Shown here: positions 23,862 through 31,693 of the stretch, piece after piece | Layout: every line of letters begins with the position of its first letter | How positions within the stretch are numbered: the stretch's first letter is position 1 | Source: Schaedlerella arabinosiphila | GTDB taxonomy: Bacteria; Bacillota; Clostridia; Lachnospirales; Lachnospiraceae | Length of the DNA stretch: 64,000 nucleotides | Direction of reading: 5' to 3' | Assembly: GCF_003885045.1 (NCBI RefSeq) | Contig: NZ_RHJS01000002.1 | Coordinates: 4,022,501-4,086,500, forward strand | Position numbers and translations under genes: made by a program | Notes under the pieces: generated by a model | Database searches by the model: none | What the model was told of the DNA's origin: nothing | What the model saw: the letters and a program-made list of their open reading frames with translations, nothing else

Positions 23862-25247
23862 TTATGGTAATAGCAATTTCTGACCAATATAAATTAAATT
23901 TCCGTCTGTCAGCCCGTTCATCCTGGAGATGGCGTCCACATGGGAAATGTCTCCGTACAGCTTCTGGCTGATGATCGCCAGGGTATCCCCCTGTTCCACG
24001 ACATAGATTCCGTCGCTTCCGTTATTTCCCGCGGGGGCAGAGGTACCGGAGCCGTCAGACCCTTCCGGATTTCCCTCGCCAAGCGCTCCTCCGCTGGTCT
24101 CCACGGCCGGCTCCTGGGGTGTCTGGGCGCCGTTTCCGGCATCCGCCGCGTTTCCTCCTGCCTGTCCGTTTTCACCGGCAGCCTGGCTGCCTGCCTGATC
24201 CGATCCGCCCTGGGATTGCCCGCCTGACTGGGCTTGTCCTTCCTGGGTCTGCCCGTCTGCCTGAGCCTGTCCTCCCTGTGATTGCCCCTCCGGCTGGGCT
24301 TGTCCGTCCTGGGCCGTCCCGCCTGGCTGGTTTTGCCCCGGAGCCTGTCCGTCCGGCTGGGTCTGGTCGTTTCCGTCTGTTCCGGCGTCCCCTTGAGCCC
24401 CGGCCTCACCGGATGCAGCAGGTGTTCCGGAGGAGGAGACCTTTCCGTCCGTCTGCTGCACCTGCCCGTCGTCTGACGCCACGGTGCCGGACAGATTTTC
24501 CAGGGTGTTCTGGACGGAGCGCATCTTGTCAAAGTTGTTCATGGTGGCAACACCCATGATCACCACCAGCAGCACAAGGCTGGTGCTCAAAGCGTACATC
24601 ATCCGGTTGGAGCGCTGCTTCATCATCTGCTCCTCCCTGGAACGGACAATACTCCGGAAGTCCTTTGCCGCCTGGTCCTCCACGGTCTCTGTGGGGCTCG
24701 CCCCGTTTTTCTTTCTGGCAGAGATCATATAATTCTGCATACACGGATTTTTTTCATAGTATGTATAGTGCCCTCCGATCTCCATCAGGTCGTCAAGCTT
24801 GTGCACAAAATACGCTTCTTCCTTTTCTCCCGGATCTTTTATGATAAACACCGTATTCTTTTTGGGAAAGGACTTTTTGTGCAGCGCAGTCACGTTTTCC
24901 TCCGCCGACAGCGGCACCCCGGCGTGGGCCACAAACCACCCCAGCATTTCCCCATCCTCAAAATACTGCTTGCAGTCCTCGTACGCGTGCTTCCAGGTAT
25001 CCTCGTCCAGGACATACTCCGTGCCCGACAGCTTCAATTCATGCATCTGGATGGCTCCGTAGATGTATACATACTCCTCATCCTCCGTACTCTGTATATC
25101 GCCTACCAGAAACGCCCCCACGGGGGACTCCCCTGCCTTATCGCATAACTGTGAAAAAAATGTATCTACATAATCCTCCACATAGATCTTCGGAGTATCG
25201 CTTACGTTGCCGATCTGGCGCACGTTTTTGGGTATCTGTCTTTCCAT
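23862..25247 (-). CDS. MPN-like domain, membrane helix, Gln/Gly-rich linker and LysM protein
   Basis: 461 residues. ATG 25247 is six bases after GAGGTG; a GTG at 25256 overlaps that site. About 20-170 is a cytoplasmic domain with GAFLVGDIQ and LGWFVAHAGVPLSAEEN, like the MPN/JAMM core but without the HxH metal pair. One membrane helix is at about 215-235. A 150-residue linker of GQAQ/GQSQ-type repeats crosses the wall, and a C-terminal LysM (YVVEQGDTLAIISQKLYG) should bind peptidoglycan. The MPN reading is my inference; the rest is clear. It is followed by DUF5711 and cvpA. Confidence 0.72.
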   Translation of the reverse strand: MERQIPKNVRQIGNVSDTPKIYVEDYVDTFFSQLCDKAGESPVGAFLVGDIQSTEDEEYVYIYGAIQMHELKLSGTEYVLDEDTWKHAYEDCKQYFEDGEMLGWFVAHAGVPLSAEENVTALHKKSFPKKNTVFIIKDPGEKEEAYFVHKLDDLMEIGGHYTYYEKNPCMQNYMISARKKNGASPTETVEDQAAKDFRSIVRSREEQMMKQRSNRMMYALSTSLVLLVVIMGVATMNNFDKMRSVQNTLENLSGTVASDDGQVQQTDGKVSSSGTPAASGEAGAQGDAGTDGNDQTQPDGQAPGQNQPGGTAQDGQAQPEGQSQGGQAQADGQTQEGQAQSGGQSQGGSDQAGSQAAGENGQAGGNAADAGNGAQTPQEPAVETSGGALGEGNPEGSDGSGTSAPAGNNGSDGIYVVEQGDTLAIISQKLYGDISHVDAISRMNGLTDGNLIYIGQKLLLP

Positions 25248-25420
25248 TACACTCACCTCTGCTATTTTTTCCTAAAGCATAGCATAAGAAAAAAGCTGAA
25301 TTTATCATTCTATGTCAGGTAAATTCGACAAAGCAGCAGAGCAGAGTGCTGCGGTTCACAATCATTGCACTCACATGCGCAAAAACAGCCGGCAGAGTGC
25401 ATTTTGCCGGGCAAAGGGTA

Positions 25421-25456
25421 AGAAAAAAGCTGCCCCATTGTCTGCGGACAGCTTTT
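25421..25456 (-). terminator. Intrinsic terminator of htrA
   Basis: On the minus strand AAGCTGTCC and GGGGCAGCTT form a stem followed by six T. The upstream 25260-25420 gap has GC-rich inverted repeats but no gene. Confidence 0.75.
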
Positions 25457-25493
25457 CTCTCCTGTTTTTTATCTCTATATGAATATCCGGCGT

Positions 25494-26792
25494 TTACTGT
25501 TCCAGTTCCCCAAGCGTAACCCGGACGGTTTTTTCTGTATATTCTCCATTGTTCTCCGGAACCTGGATTGTCACGTTGACCGTCTCACCCACCGCATAGT
25601 AGGTCAGTTCCTTCTGAAGCGCGTCCTTGCCGTCCACGCCGCTTCCGTTCACTGCAGTAATGATATTGCCCTTTGTAATGCCTGCACGGTCCGCAGGCCC
25701 GCCTTCTACCGTCTCATATACATAGACGCCGCTCGGCATATGGTACTTCTGCGCGTTTTCCACGTCAAAGCATGTGATTCCCAGATAGCCCTGACTGCCT
25801 TCCGCCACCTTATACTTTGTCTTCTGGTTCATCAGGCCGTCAATAATATCCGATACATCGCTGATGGGGATCGCGTATCCCACGCCTTCCACCTTGCTTC
25901 CCGCAATCTTGGCGGAATTGATGCCGATCACTTCCCCGTTTATATTGAGCAGCGCGCCGCCGCTGTTGCCTTCATTGATGGCTGCGTCGGTCTGGATCAT
26001 GCTGATGCCCTGTGCTTCGCCCTCCCCAGAGGACTGTTCTGTAGGAATGACCCGGTCAACCGCGCTGATCACGCCGGTGGTCACGGACTGTCCGTAGCCC
26101 AGTGCATTGCCGATGGCAATGGCCGGTTCCCCTACCTTAAGCTGTGTGGAATCCCCTAATGTAGCAACCGCGATATTCTTCATCGTCTCTTCAGAAACCT
26201 GATTCTTCTGCACTGCGATCACCGCCACGTCATGCCCCGGATTGCTGCCTTTGACATGGGCCTCAATACTGGATTCGTCGGAAAATGTAACGGTCAGCGT
26301 CTCGCTGCTCTGGATCACGTGATGGTTCGTCACGATCAGAAGCTCGTCGTCTGTCTGTCCGATGATGATCCCTGTCCCTGCACTTTGTGTCTCATACTTC
26401 TGCGTTCCGCCGAAAAAGTCCTGTATCTGCTGAATGCTCAGGTTCGTAATGGATACCACCGACGGCATCACATTCTCCACTATGGCGGACACGTCAGAGG
26501 TCACCGCCGAGGTGGATTTTGAGACGCTGCTGGCCATCGGAGTGGCTGTTCTTGCTTCGCTCTTCGGCGAAGACGTATTCTCCAGTCCCAGGATCTTGTT
26601 CCCCAAAATATTGGAGGCCAGGAAGGTGGCGCTGGATACAACGCCGAACAGCAGTGCCAGGCCGATCACCGCGGCGGCCTTGGGCATCTTTTTCTTTTGC
26701 TTTTTTTCTCTGCCTGTATGTTCAGGCTGGCTGTAATTCTGATAAGTACTCTGGGAATTTTCCGGATTGTAATAATTATACTGATTATCCAT
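25494..26792 (-). CDS. htrA: HtrA/DegP-like serine protease with PDZ domain
   Basis: 432 residues. Cytoplasmic tail rich in Tyr/Asn/Gln (1-35), one membrane helix (about 38-60), trypsin-like domain with H158 (TNHHVI), D188 (HDVAVI) and S277 (EGNSGGALL), and one C-terminal PDZ (about 335-425). It degrades or refolds damaged proteins outside the membrane. This is the standard Firmicutes membrane-anchored HtrA layout. Single gene with its own terminator, next to the envelope cluster. Confidence 0.93.
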   Translation of the reverse strand: MDNQYNYYNPENSQSTYQNYSQPEHTGREKKQKKKMPKAAAVIGLALLFGVVSSATFLASNILGNKILGLENTSSPKSEARTATPMASSVSKSTSAVTSDVSAIVENVMPSVVSITNLSIQQIQDFFGGTQKYETQSAGTGIIIGQTDDELLIVTNHHVIQSSETLTVTFSDESSIEAHVKGSNPGHDVAVIAVQKNQVSEETMKNIAVATLGDSTQLKVGEPAIAIGNALGYGQSVTTGVISAVDRVIPTEQSSGEGEAQGISMIQTDAAINEGNSGGALLNINGEVIGINSAKIAGSKVEGVGYAIPISDVSDIIDGLMNQKTKYKVAEGSQGYLGITCFDVENAQKYHMPSGVYVYETVEGGPADRAGITKGNIITAVNGSGVDGKDALQKELTYYAVGETVNVTIQVPENNGEYTEKTVRVTLGELEQ

Positions 26793-26925
26793 ACTATATC
26801 CTTCTTTCTCTTGTATATTTATTTTTATTGTTTCATTTTATACCCCTATCATAGCCAGCCTTTGTGATGAAATTGTGTTCATTCCTTTAACAAAATTTGT
26901 TTTTCATCCCCGTTTTTAAATCGCC

Positions 26926-27867
26926 TTACAGAATCTGAGATTTTATTTTTTCATAAATGCTTTCTGCATCCAGACCGTATTTTTTCACAAGCTCTGCTGC
27001 CGGCCCGGACTCCCCGTAAGTATCGTTGATACCGATCTTTAAGACCTTCGTCGGAGCCTGAGCGCACAGCACGTCGCATACCGCGCTCCCCAGTCCGCCG
27101 ATGACGGAATGCTCCTCCACGGTAACGACCTTGCCGGTCTCCTTCGCAGCCGCAGCCACCAGCTCTTCGTCCAGCGGTTTGATGGTGTGGATATTGATGA
27201 CCTTCGCCTCAATGCCGTCTGCCGCCAGCTTTTCGGCCGCTTCCAGACAGTTTGCCACAGGAAGCCCGGTGGCGATGATGGCCAGATCCTTTCCTTCCCG
27301 CAGGACCACACCTTTACCCAGTTCAAATTTGTAATCCGGGCGGTCGTTGATCACCGGAACGGCCAGTCTGCCGAACCGCAGATAGACCGGTCCCTGGTGC
27401 TCATATGCCGCCTTCACCGCTGCCTTTGCTTCTACATCATCGGCCGGGTTGATGACCACCATTCCCGGGATTGTGCGCATCAGTGCGATATCTTCGTTGC
27501 ACTGGTGGCTGGCTCCGTCTTCCCCTACGGAGATTCCCGCATGGGTCGCGCCGATCTTTACGTTCAGCTTCGGGTATCCTACGGAGTTGCGCACCTGCTC
27601 AAAGGCGCGCCCTGCCGCAAACATAGCGAAGGAGCTTGCGAAGGGAACCTTTCCGGTGGTGGAAAGCCCTGCCGCCACGCCGATCATATTGCACTCCGCG
27701 ATACCGCAGTCAATATGGCGTTCCGGAAACGCCTTCTTAAATACGCCTGTCTTGGTTGCTGCCGCCAGGTCCGCGTCCAGCACTACCACGTCCTCATGTT
27801 CTTTTCCCAGCTCGGCCAAAGCATTGCCATAGCTTTCTCTCGTTGCGATCTTCTTTACTTCTGACAT
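26926..27867 (-). CDS. Transketolase, C-terminal subunit
   Basis: 313 residues, the pyrimidine-binding and C-terminal domains of transketolase (DADLAAATKTG, DCGIAECNMIGVAAGLS, THAGISVGEDGASHQ). Together with the N-terminal subunit it forms a split transketolase that moves C2 units between sugar phosphates with thiamine diphosphate. Its start overlaps the end of the N-terminal subunit by 13 bases, so translation is coupled. Confidence 0.92.
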   Translation of the reverse strand: MSEVKKIATRESYGNALAELGKEHEDVVVLDADLAAATKTGVFKKAFPERHIDCGIAECNMIGVAAGLSTTGKVPFASSFAMFAAGRAFEQVRNSVGYPKLNVKIGATHAGISVGEDGASHQCNEDIALMRTIPGMVVINPADDVEAKAAVKAAYEHQGPVYLRFGRLAVPVINDRPDYKFELGKGVVLREGKDLAIIATGLPVANCLEAAEKLAADGIEAKVINIHTIKPLDEELVAAAAKETGKVVTVEEHSVIGGLGSAVCDVLCAQAPTKVLKIGINDTYGESGPAAELVKKYGLDAESIYEKIKSQIL

Positions 27868-28691
27868 GATGCTTCACCTGCCTTCCTCAAATCTTCCATT
27901 GCCGCTGCGTACTGCTCGTCATTGGGAGCCGCGCCGTGCCACCCTACCTGGTTTTCCATAAAGGAAACGCCCTTGCCCTTGAGGGTCTTTGCGATGATCG
28001 CGGTGGGCATGCCCTTGGTCGCGCGTGCCTCTTTGAACGCTGCGTCGATCTGGTCAAAATCATTTCCGTCGATATTGATGACATGGAAATTAAATGCTTC
28101 GAATTTTTTGTCAATGGGATAGGGGGAATTGACTTCCGTGATCGGCCCGTCAATCTGCAGGTTGTTGTTGTCCACGATCACCACCAGGTTGTCCAATTTC
28201 CTGTGGCCTGCCAGCATAGCAGCCTCCCAGACCTGTCCCTCCTGGATCTCGCCGTCTCCCAGCAGCGCATACACTCTGAACCCGTCCCCGGACATTTTTC
28301 CGCCGATGGCCATTCCCACCGCCGCGGAGATCCCCTGTCCCAGAGAGCCAGAGGACATGTCCACGCCCGGAATGTGCTTCATATCCGGATGTCCCTGGAG
28401 ATAGGAACCGGTATGGCGCAGTGTCGTTAAGTCTTCCACCGGAAAATATCCCCGGTTCGCCAGTGTGGAATACAGCCCCGGCGCCGTATGTCCTTTGGAA
28501 AGCACGAAACGGTCGCGGTCCGGTTTTTTCGGGTCTTTGGGGTCAATGTTCATCTCTTCAAAATATAAATAGGTGTAGATATCCGCCGCGGACAGGGAGC
28601 CGCCCGGATGTCCGGATTTTGCGCTGTGTACTGCGGTCACGATACCTTTGCGGATCTCGTTGGCAGTTTTCATCAATTCTTGCTTATTCAT
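27855..28691 (-). CDS. Transketolase, N-terminal subunit
   Basis: 278 residues, the ThDP diphosphate-binding domain: KSGHPGGSLS, SKGHTAPGLY, LLGDGEIQEGQVWEA and VDNNNLQIDG (the GDG-N cofactor motif). The catalytic His of SGHPGG is present. Second gene of the fsa-tkt-tkt operon, 30 bases after fsa. Confidence 0.92.
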   Translation of the reverse strand: MNKQELMKTANEIRKGIVTAVHSAKSGHPGGSLSAADIYTYLYFEEMNIDPKDPKKPDRDRFVLSKGHTAPGLYSTLANRGYFPVEDLTTLRHTGSYLQGHPDMKHIPGVDMSSGSLGQGISAAVGMAIGGKMSGDGFRVYALLGDGEIQEGQVWEAAMLAGHRKLDNLVVIVDNNNLQIDGPITEVNSPYPIDKKFEAFNFHVINIDGNDFDQIDAAFKEARATKGMPTAIIAKTLKGKGVSFMENQVGWHGAAPNDEQYAAAMEDLRKAGEASCQK

Positions 28692-28721
28692 CAGAAACTC
28701 TCCTTATTCTAATCCTGTCTT

Positions 28722-29375
28722 TTACTCGCCGAATACTGCCTTATAGTCTGCCTGGAATTTTGCGATTCCCGCATCGGTCAGCGGATGGTGCGTCATCTGC
28801 TCGATTACGCTGTAAGGAACGGTTGCGATGTCTGCGCCTGCAAGCGCGCAGTCGGTTACATGGATGGTATTGCGCACGCTGGCCGCGATGATCTCGGTCT
28901 CGATGCCTGCAACGTCAAACATCTGCGCGATCTCCGCGATCAGATCCGTCCCCCGTACGGAGATGTCGTCGAGCCTTCCCAGGAAGGGGGATACATAGGT
29001 TGCGCCTGCCCGTGCCGCAAGCAGCGCCTGGTTTGCTGTGAAGATCAGGGTCACATTGGTCTTGATCCCTTCGGAAGTCAGCACCTTACATGCTTTCAGC
29101 CCTTCTGCAGTCATGGGAATCTTGACTACCATGTTGGGATGGATCTTCGCAATCTCTCGTCCTTCTTTGATCATGCCCTCCGCGTCTACTGTGGTTGCCT
29201 TTACCTCTCCGCTGATGGGTCCGTCAACGATGGAAGCGATCTCTGCGATGACTTCCTCGAACACGCGTCCTTCCTTTGCGATCAGTGAGGGATTTGTGGT
29301 AACGCCGCAGATCACTCCCATGTCGTTTGCCTTTTTGATATCTTCTACCTTGGCTGTGTCAATAAAAAGTTTCAT
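28722..29375 (-). CDS. fsa: Fructose-6-phosphate aldolase / small transaldolase (TalC type)
   Basis: 217 residues, the short MipB/TalC group. K85 in VVKIPMTAEG is the Schiff-base lysine at the same number as in E. coli FSA; FIDTAKVEDI and TTNPSLIAKEG are conserved. Whether it acts as transaldolase or as aldolase cannot be told from sequence; next to a split transketolase, transaldolase in the pentose phosphate pathway is likely. AGGAGG precedes the ATG, and a strong promoter is upstream. Confidence 0.9.
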   Translation of the reverse strand: MKLFIDTAKVEDIKKANDMGVICGVTTNPSLIAKEGRVFEEVIAEIASIVDGPISGEVKATTVDAEGMIKEGREIAKIHPNMVVKIPMTAEGLKACKVLTSEGIKTNVTLIFTANQALLAARAGATYVSPFLGRLDDISVRGTDLIAEIAQMFDVAGIETEIIAASVRNTIHVTDCALAGADIATVPYSVIEQMTHHPLTDAGIAKFQADYKAVFGE

Positions 29376-29429
29376 GGTCCGTTCCTCCTAAAAATATTGT
29401 TTTTTGGTATGTTTTGTTTCCTGATTTCG

Positions 29430-29458
29430 ATTATATACAACAAAAGAAAAACGGTCAA
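29430..29458 (-). promoter_or_regulatory. Strong promoter of the fsa-transketolase operon
   Basis: TTGACC (29458-29453), 17 bases, TATAAT (29435-29430) on the minus strand, 55 bases before the fsa ATG. The -35 is inside the palindrome at 29447-29472. Confidence 0.75.
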
Positions 29459-29472
29459 TAGCAACCGTTTTT
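29447..29472. promoter_or_regulatory. Palindrome over the fsa -35, candidate operator
   Basis: AAAAACGGT (29447-29455) and ACCGTTTTT (29464-29472) are perfect nine-base arms around an eight-base centre. One arm contains the -35 of the fsa promoter, so a bound repressor would block it. The LacI-family gene ends only 168 bases upstream. It could also be a weak terminator for that gene. The rest of 29376-29639 is very AT-rich with another palindrome, AATAATTTAAAATTATT. Confidence 0.45.
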
Positions 29473-29639
29473 ATAAATTATTTTCACAGTTAATAATTTA
29501 AAATTATTAATGTCTATATTTTAATAACCCGAAAAATATTTTTAGATTTTTTCTGATTTTCTTCTGCTTTATGGCTTAATGCACTTATTTATCAATAATA
29601 ATCCGCGCTGTTTATTATTAATATTTTTCAGGAGTTGAT

Positions 29640-30743
29640 TTATTTTTTCCGGCTCCGCCGATTCGGCGGGTAGGACGTGGTTCCCCGGATCACAAGCCTT
29701 GGCTCATACTCCACATGGTAGATGCTGACCGGCTCCATATCCGCGTATTTCCGGTCATGGGTATTGATTTTTTTCATGATGATATCGCAGGCGTCCCGCC
29801 CTTTGTATATGACAAAATGCTCAATGGTAGTCAGGGATACTTTTTTCATCTTCGCGAACAGCGTATTGTCGCACCCCATCACGGACATGTCCCCCGGCAC
29901 CCTGTATTTTTCGTCATGCAGGGCGTCCAGTATCCCGAAGGCAATCATATCGTTGAGTCCCACGATGGCGGTCAGTTCTTCATGCTCCGACAGCAGTTCC
30001 CGGGTCAGGTCATATCCGATGCGGTACTCCGAGTCAATGCCCGGGATGTCCTTATCAATGGATTCATTGGCCGCCTTGATCACCACATGGTCCACCAGCC
30101 CCGCTTCCTGAAATTCCTTCTGAAATCCTTCCACCCGCTTGGAGCGCTGCTTCTGGCGCACAGTCAGGGGCGGCGCGATATAGGCCACATCCCGGTGCCC
30201 CAAGTCCAGCAGATGCCTTGCCATGATCCGGCCCAGCTTGGAATTGTCCAGCTCCACCGCATCCACATCCAGCTTTTCATTCTGGTTGTTGATCACGGCG
30301 AAGGGGATTTTCCGGGACAACTCTTCCACCATCGGCATGTAGCACCGGCTCGGATTGCAGGTATAGACAACGCCCTGGGGATTCAGGGAGGGAAGCATCT
30401 TGAGATAGCGTTCCTCCAGCTCCAGGTTGCGCTGGGTATTGCAGACAAAGAGCCCGTATCCCTGCTCCGTGGCACGGGACTCGATCCCCTGCAGGAGCAT
30501 GACATAATAGGGGTTGGTCAGGTTGGGGCAGAGCACCACCAGCAGCTTTTCTTTTCTGCCTTCCTTACGCGCCTTCCGCCTGGGGAGCTCATACCCCAGC
30601 TCCGCGGCGGCTTCCTCCACTTTACGGATGACTTCCCTGGAAAAGGATACGTTGTACTTCTTATTCAATACCATGGAAACCGTGGCCTGCGACACTCCGG
30701 CGCGCTTCGCCACATCGGAGGAGGTTGCTTTTTTTCTGCTCAT
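29640..30743 (-). CDS. LacI family transcriptional regulator
   Basis: 367 residues. The N-terminal HTH is SSDVAKRAGVSQATVSMVLN, followed by the hinge and a periplasmic-binding-like sugar domain (VVLCPNLTNPYYVMLLQGIE, VVGLNDMIAFG-like AIVGLNDMIAFGIL). Residues 50-66 have an extra basic stretch (RRKARKEGRKEK). Its ATG overlaps the recR stop (ATGA), so it is translated together with the dnaX-recR operon, which is unusual. The nearest plausible target is the fsa-transketolase operon downstream; the ligand is unknown. Confidence 0.9.
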   Translation of the reverse strand: MSRKKATSSDVAKRAGVSQATVSMVLNKKYNVSFSREVIRKVEEAAAELGYELPRRKARKEGRKEKLLVVLCPNLTNPYYVMLLQGIESRATEQGYGLFVCNTQRNLELEERYLKMLPSLNPQGVVYTCNPSRCYMPMVEELSRKIPFAVINNQNEKLDVDAVELDNSKLGRIMARHLLDLGHRDVAYIAPPLTVRQKQRSKRVEGFQKEFQEAGLVDHVVIKAANESIDKDIPGIDSEYRIGYDLTRELLSEHEELTAIVGLNDMIAFGILDALHDEKYRVPGDMSVMGCDNTLFAKMKKVSLTTIEHFVIYKGRDACDIIMKKINTHDRKYADMEPVSIYHVEYEPRLVIRGTTSYPPNRRSRKK

Positions 30744-31336
30744 AGCTCCGTCCTTCCTTCCAGCGCCCGCAGAAGCGTCACCTCGTCTATATATTCCAGG
30801 TCGCCGCCCACCGGCACGCCGCTGGCGATCCGGCTCACCCGGATGCCCACAGGCTTGATCAGCTTGCTGATATACATGGCGGTCGTCTCCCCTTCCAGGC
30901 TGGAATTGGTGGCGATGATGACCTCGTCTACGTCCCCCCGCAGCCGCTCCATCAGCTCTTTGAGCCGGATATCTCCGGGGCCGATGCCCAGCATGGGAGA
31001 GATGGCTCCGTGCAGGACATGGTATACGCCCTCGTATTTTCCCGTTTTTTCATAAGCCGCCAGATCCCTGGGGGATTCCACGACCATGATGGTCTTCTGG
31101 TCCCGGGAAGGGTTTTTGCAGATCGGACAGACCTCCTGATCGGTCAGGGTGCAGCACTGGGCGCAGTAGCACACGTTCTGCCGCGCGTCCACCATGGTCT
31201 TTGCCAGATTCTGCACCTGTTCCTCCGGCATATTGATCACATGAAACGCCAGCCGCTGGGCGGACTTCGTCCCGATTCCCGGCAGGCTGGAAAACGCCTG
31301 GATCAACTGATTGATTTGATTGCTGTAATATTCCAT
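30740..31336 (-). CDS. recR: Recombination mediator RecR
   Basis: 198 residues, full length. HhH region IQAFSSLPGIGTKSAQRLAF, zinc cysteines CYCAQCC and CPIC, Toprim domain (MVVESPRDLAAYEKTG) and a C-terminal SRIASGVPVGGDLEYID. It works with RecF/RecO to load RecA at single-strand gaps. It starts one base after the ybaB stop, in the usual dnaX-ybaB-recR order. Confidence 0.97.
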   Translation of the reverse strand: MEYYSNQINQLIQAFSSLPGIGTKSAQRLAFHVINMPEEQVQNLAKTMVDARQNVCYCAQCCTLTDQEVCPICKNPSRDQKTIMVVESPRDLAAYEKTGKYEGVYHVLHGAISPMLGIGPGDIRLKELMERLRGDVDEVIIATNSSLEGETTAMYISKLIKPVGIRVSRIASGVPVGGDLEYIDEVTLLRALEGRTEL

Positions 31337-31337
31337 T

Positions 31338-31691
31338 TCAGAACATTCCCGGAATGCCGCCGCCCATGCCGCCTGTCAGTTTGGACATGGCCGCGCCGGA
31401 CTCCTCCTCCACTTTCCGGAGCGCTTCATTGACCGCCGCCACGATCAGATCCTCCAGCATCTCAATATCGTCCGGATCCACAACCTCCTCGTCCAGCTTT
31501 ACCTTGAGCACTTCCCGCTTGCCGGATATGGTCACTTCTACCGCTCCGCCTCCGGCAGTGGCCGTAAACTCCTTTGTTTCCATTTCTTTTGCCTGTTCTT
31601 CCATCTGGCGCTGCATCTTCTGCGCCTGCTTCATCAGGTTTGCCATGTTGCCAGGCATTCCTCCGCCTGGAAATCCGCCTCTTTTTGCCAT
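31338..31691 (-). CDS. YbaB/EbfC family nucleoid-associated protein
   Basis: 117 residues. Met/Gly-rich ends (GGFPGGGMPGNMANLMKQ and GGMGGGIPGMF), a central helix MQRQMEEQAKEMETKEF and the core TAGGGAVEVTISGKREVL of YbaB. It binds DNA as a dimer. It lies between dnaX and recR with two-base and one-base gaps. Confidence 0.95.
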   Translation of the reverse strand: MAKRGGFPGGGMPGNMANLMKQAQKMQRQMEEQAKEMETKEFTATAGGGAVEVTISGKREVLKVKLDEEVVDPDDIEMLEDLIVAAVNEALRKVEEESGAAMSKLTGGMGGGIPGMF

Positions 31692-31693
31692 GA

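Noticed and set aside
23918..24559. Long frames in two other readings over the LysM linker
   Set aside because: They come from the low-complexity GC-rich Gln/Gly repeat; the codon pattern and the LysM end support only the main frame.
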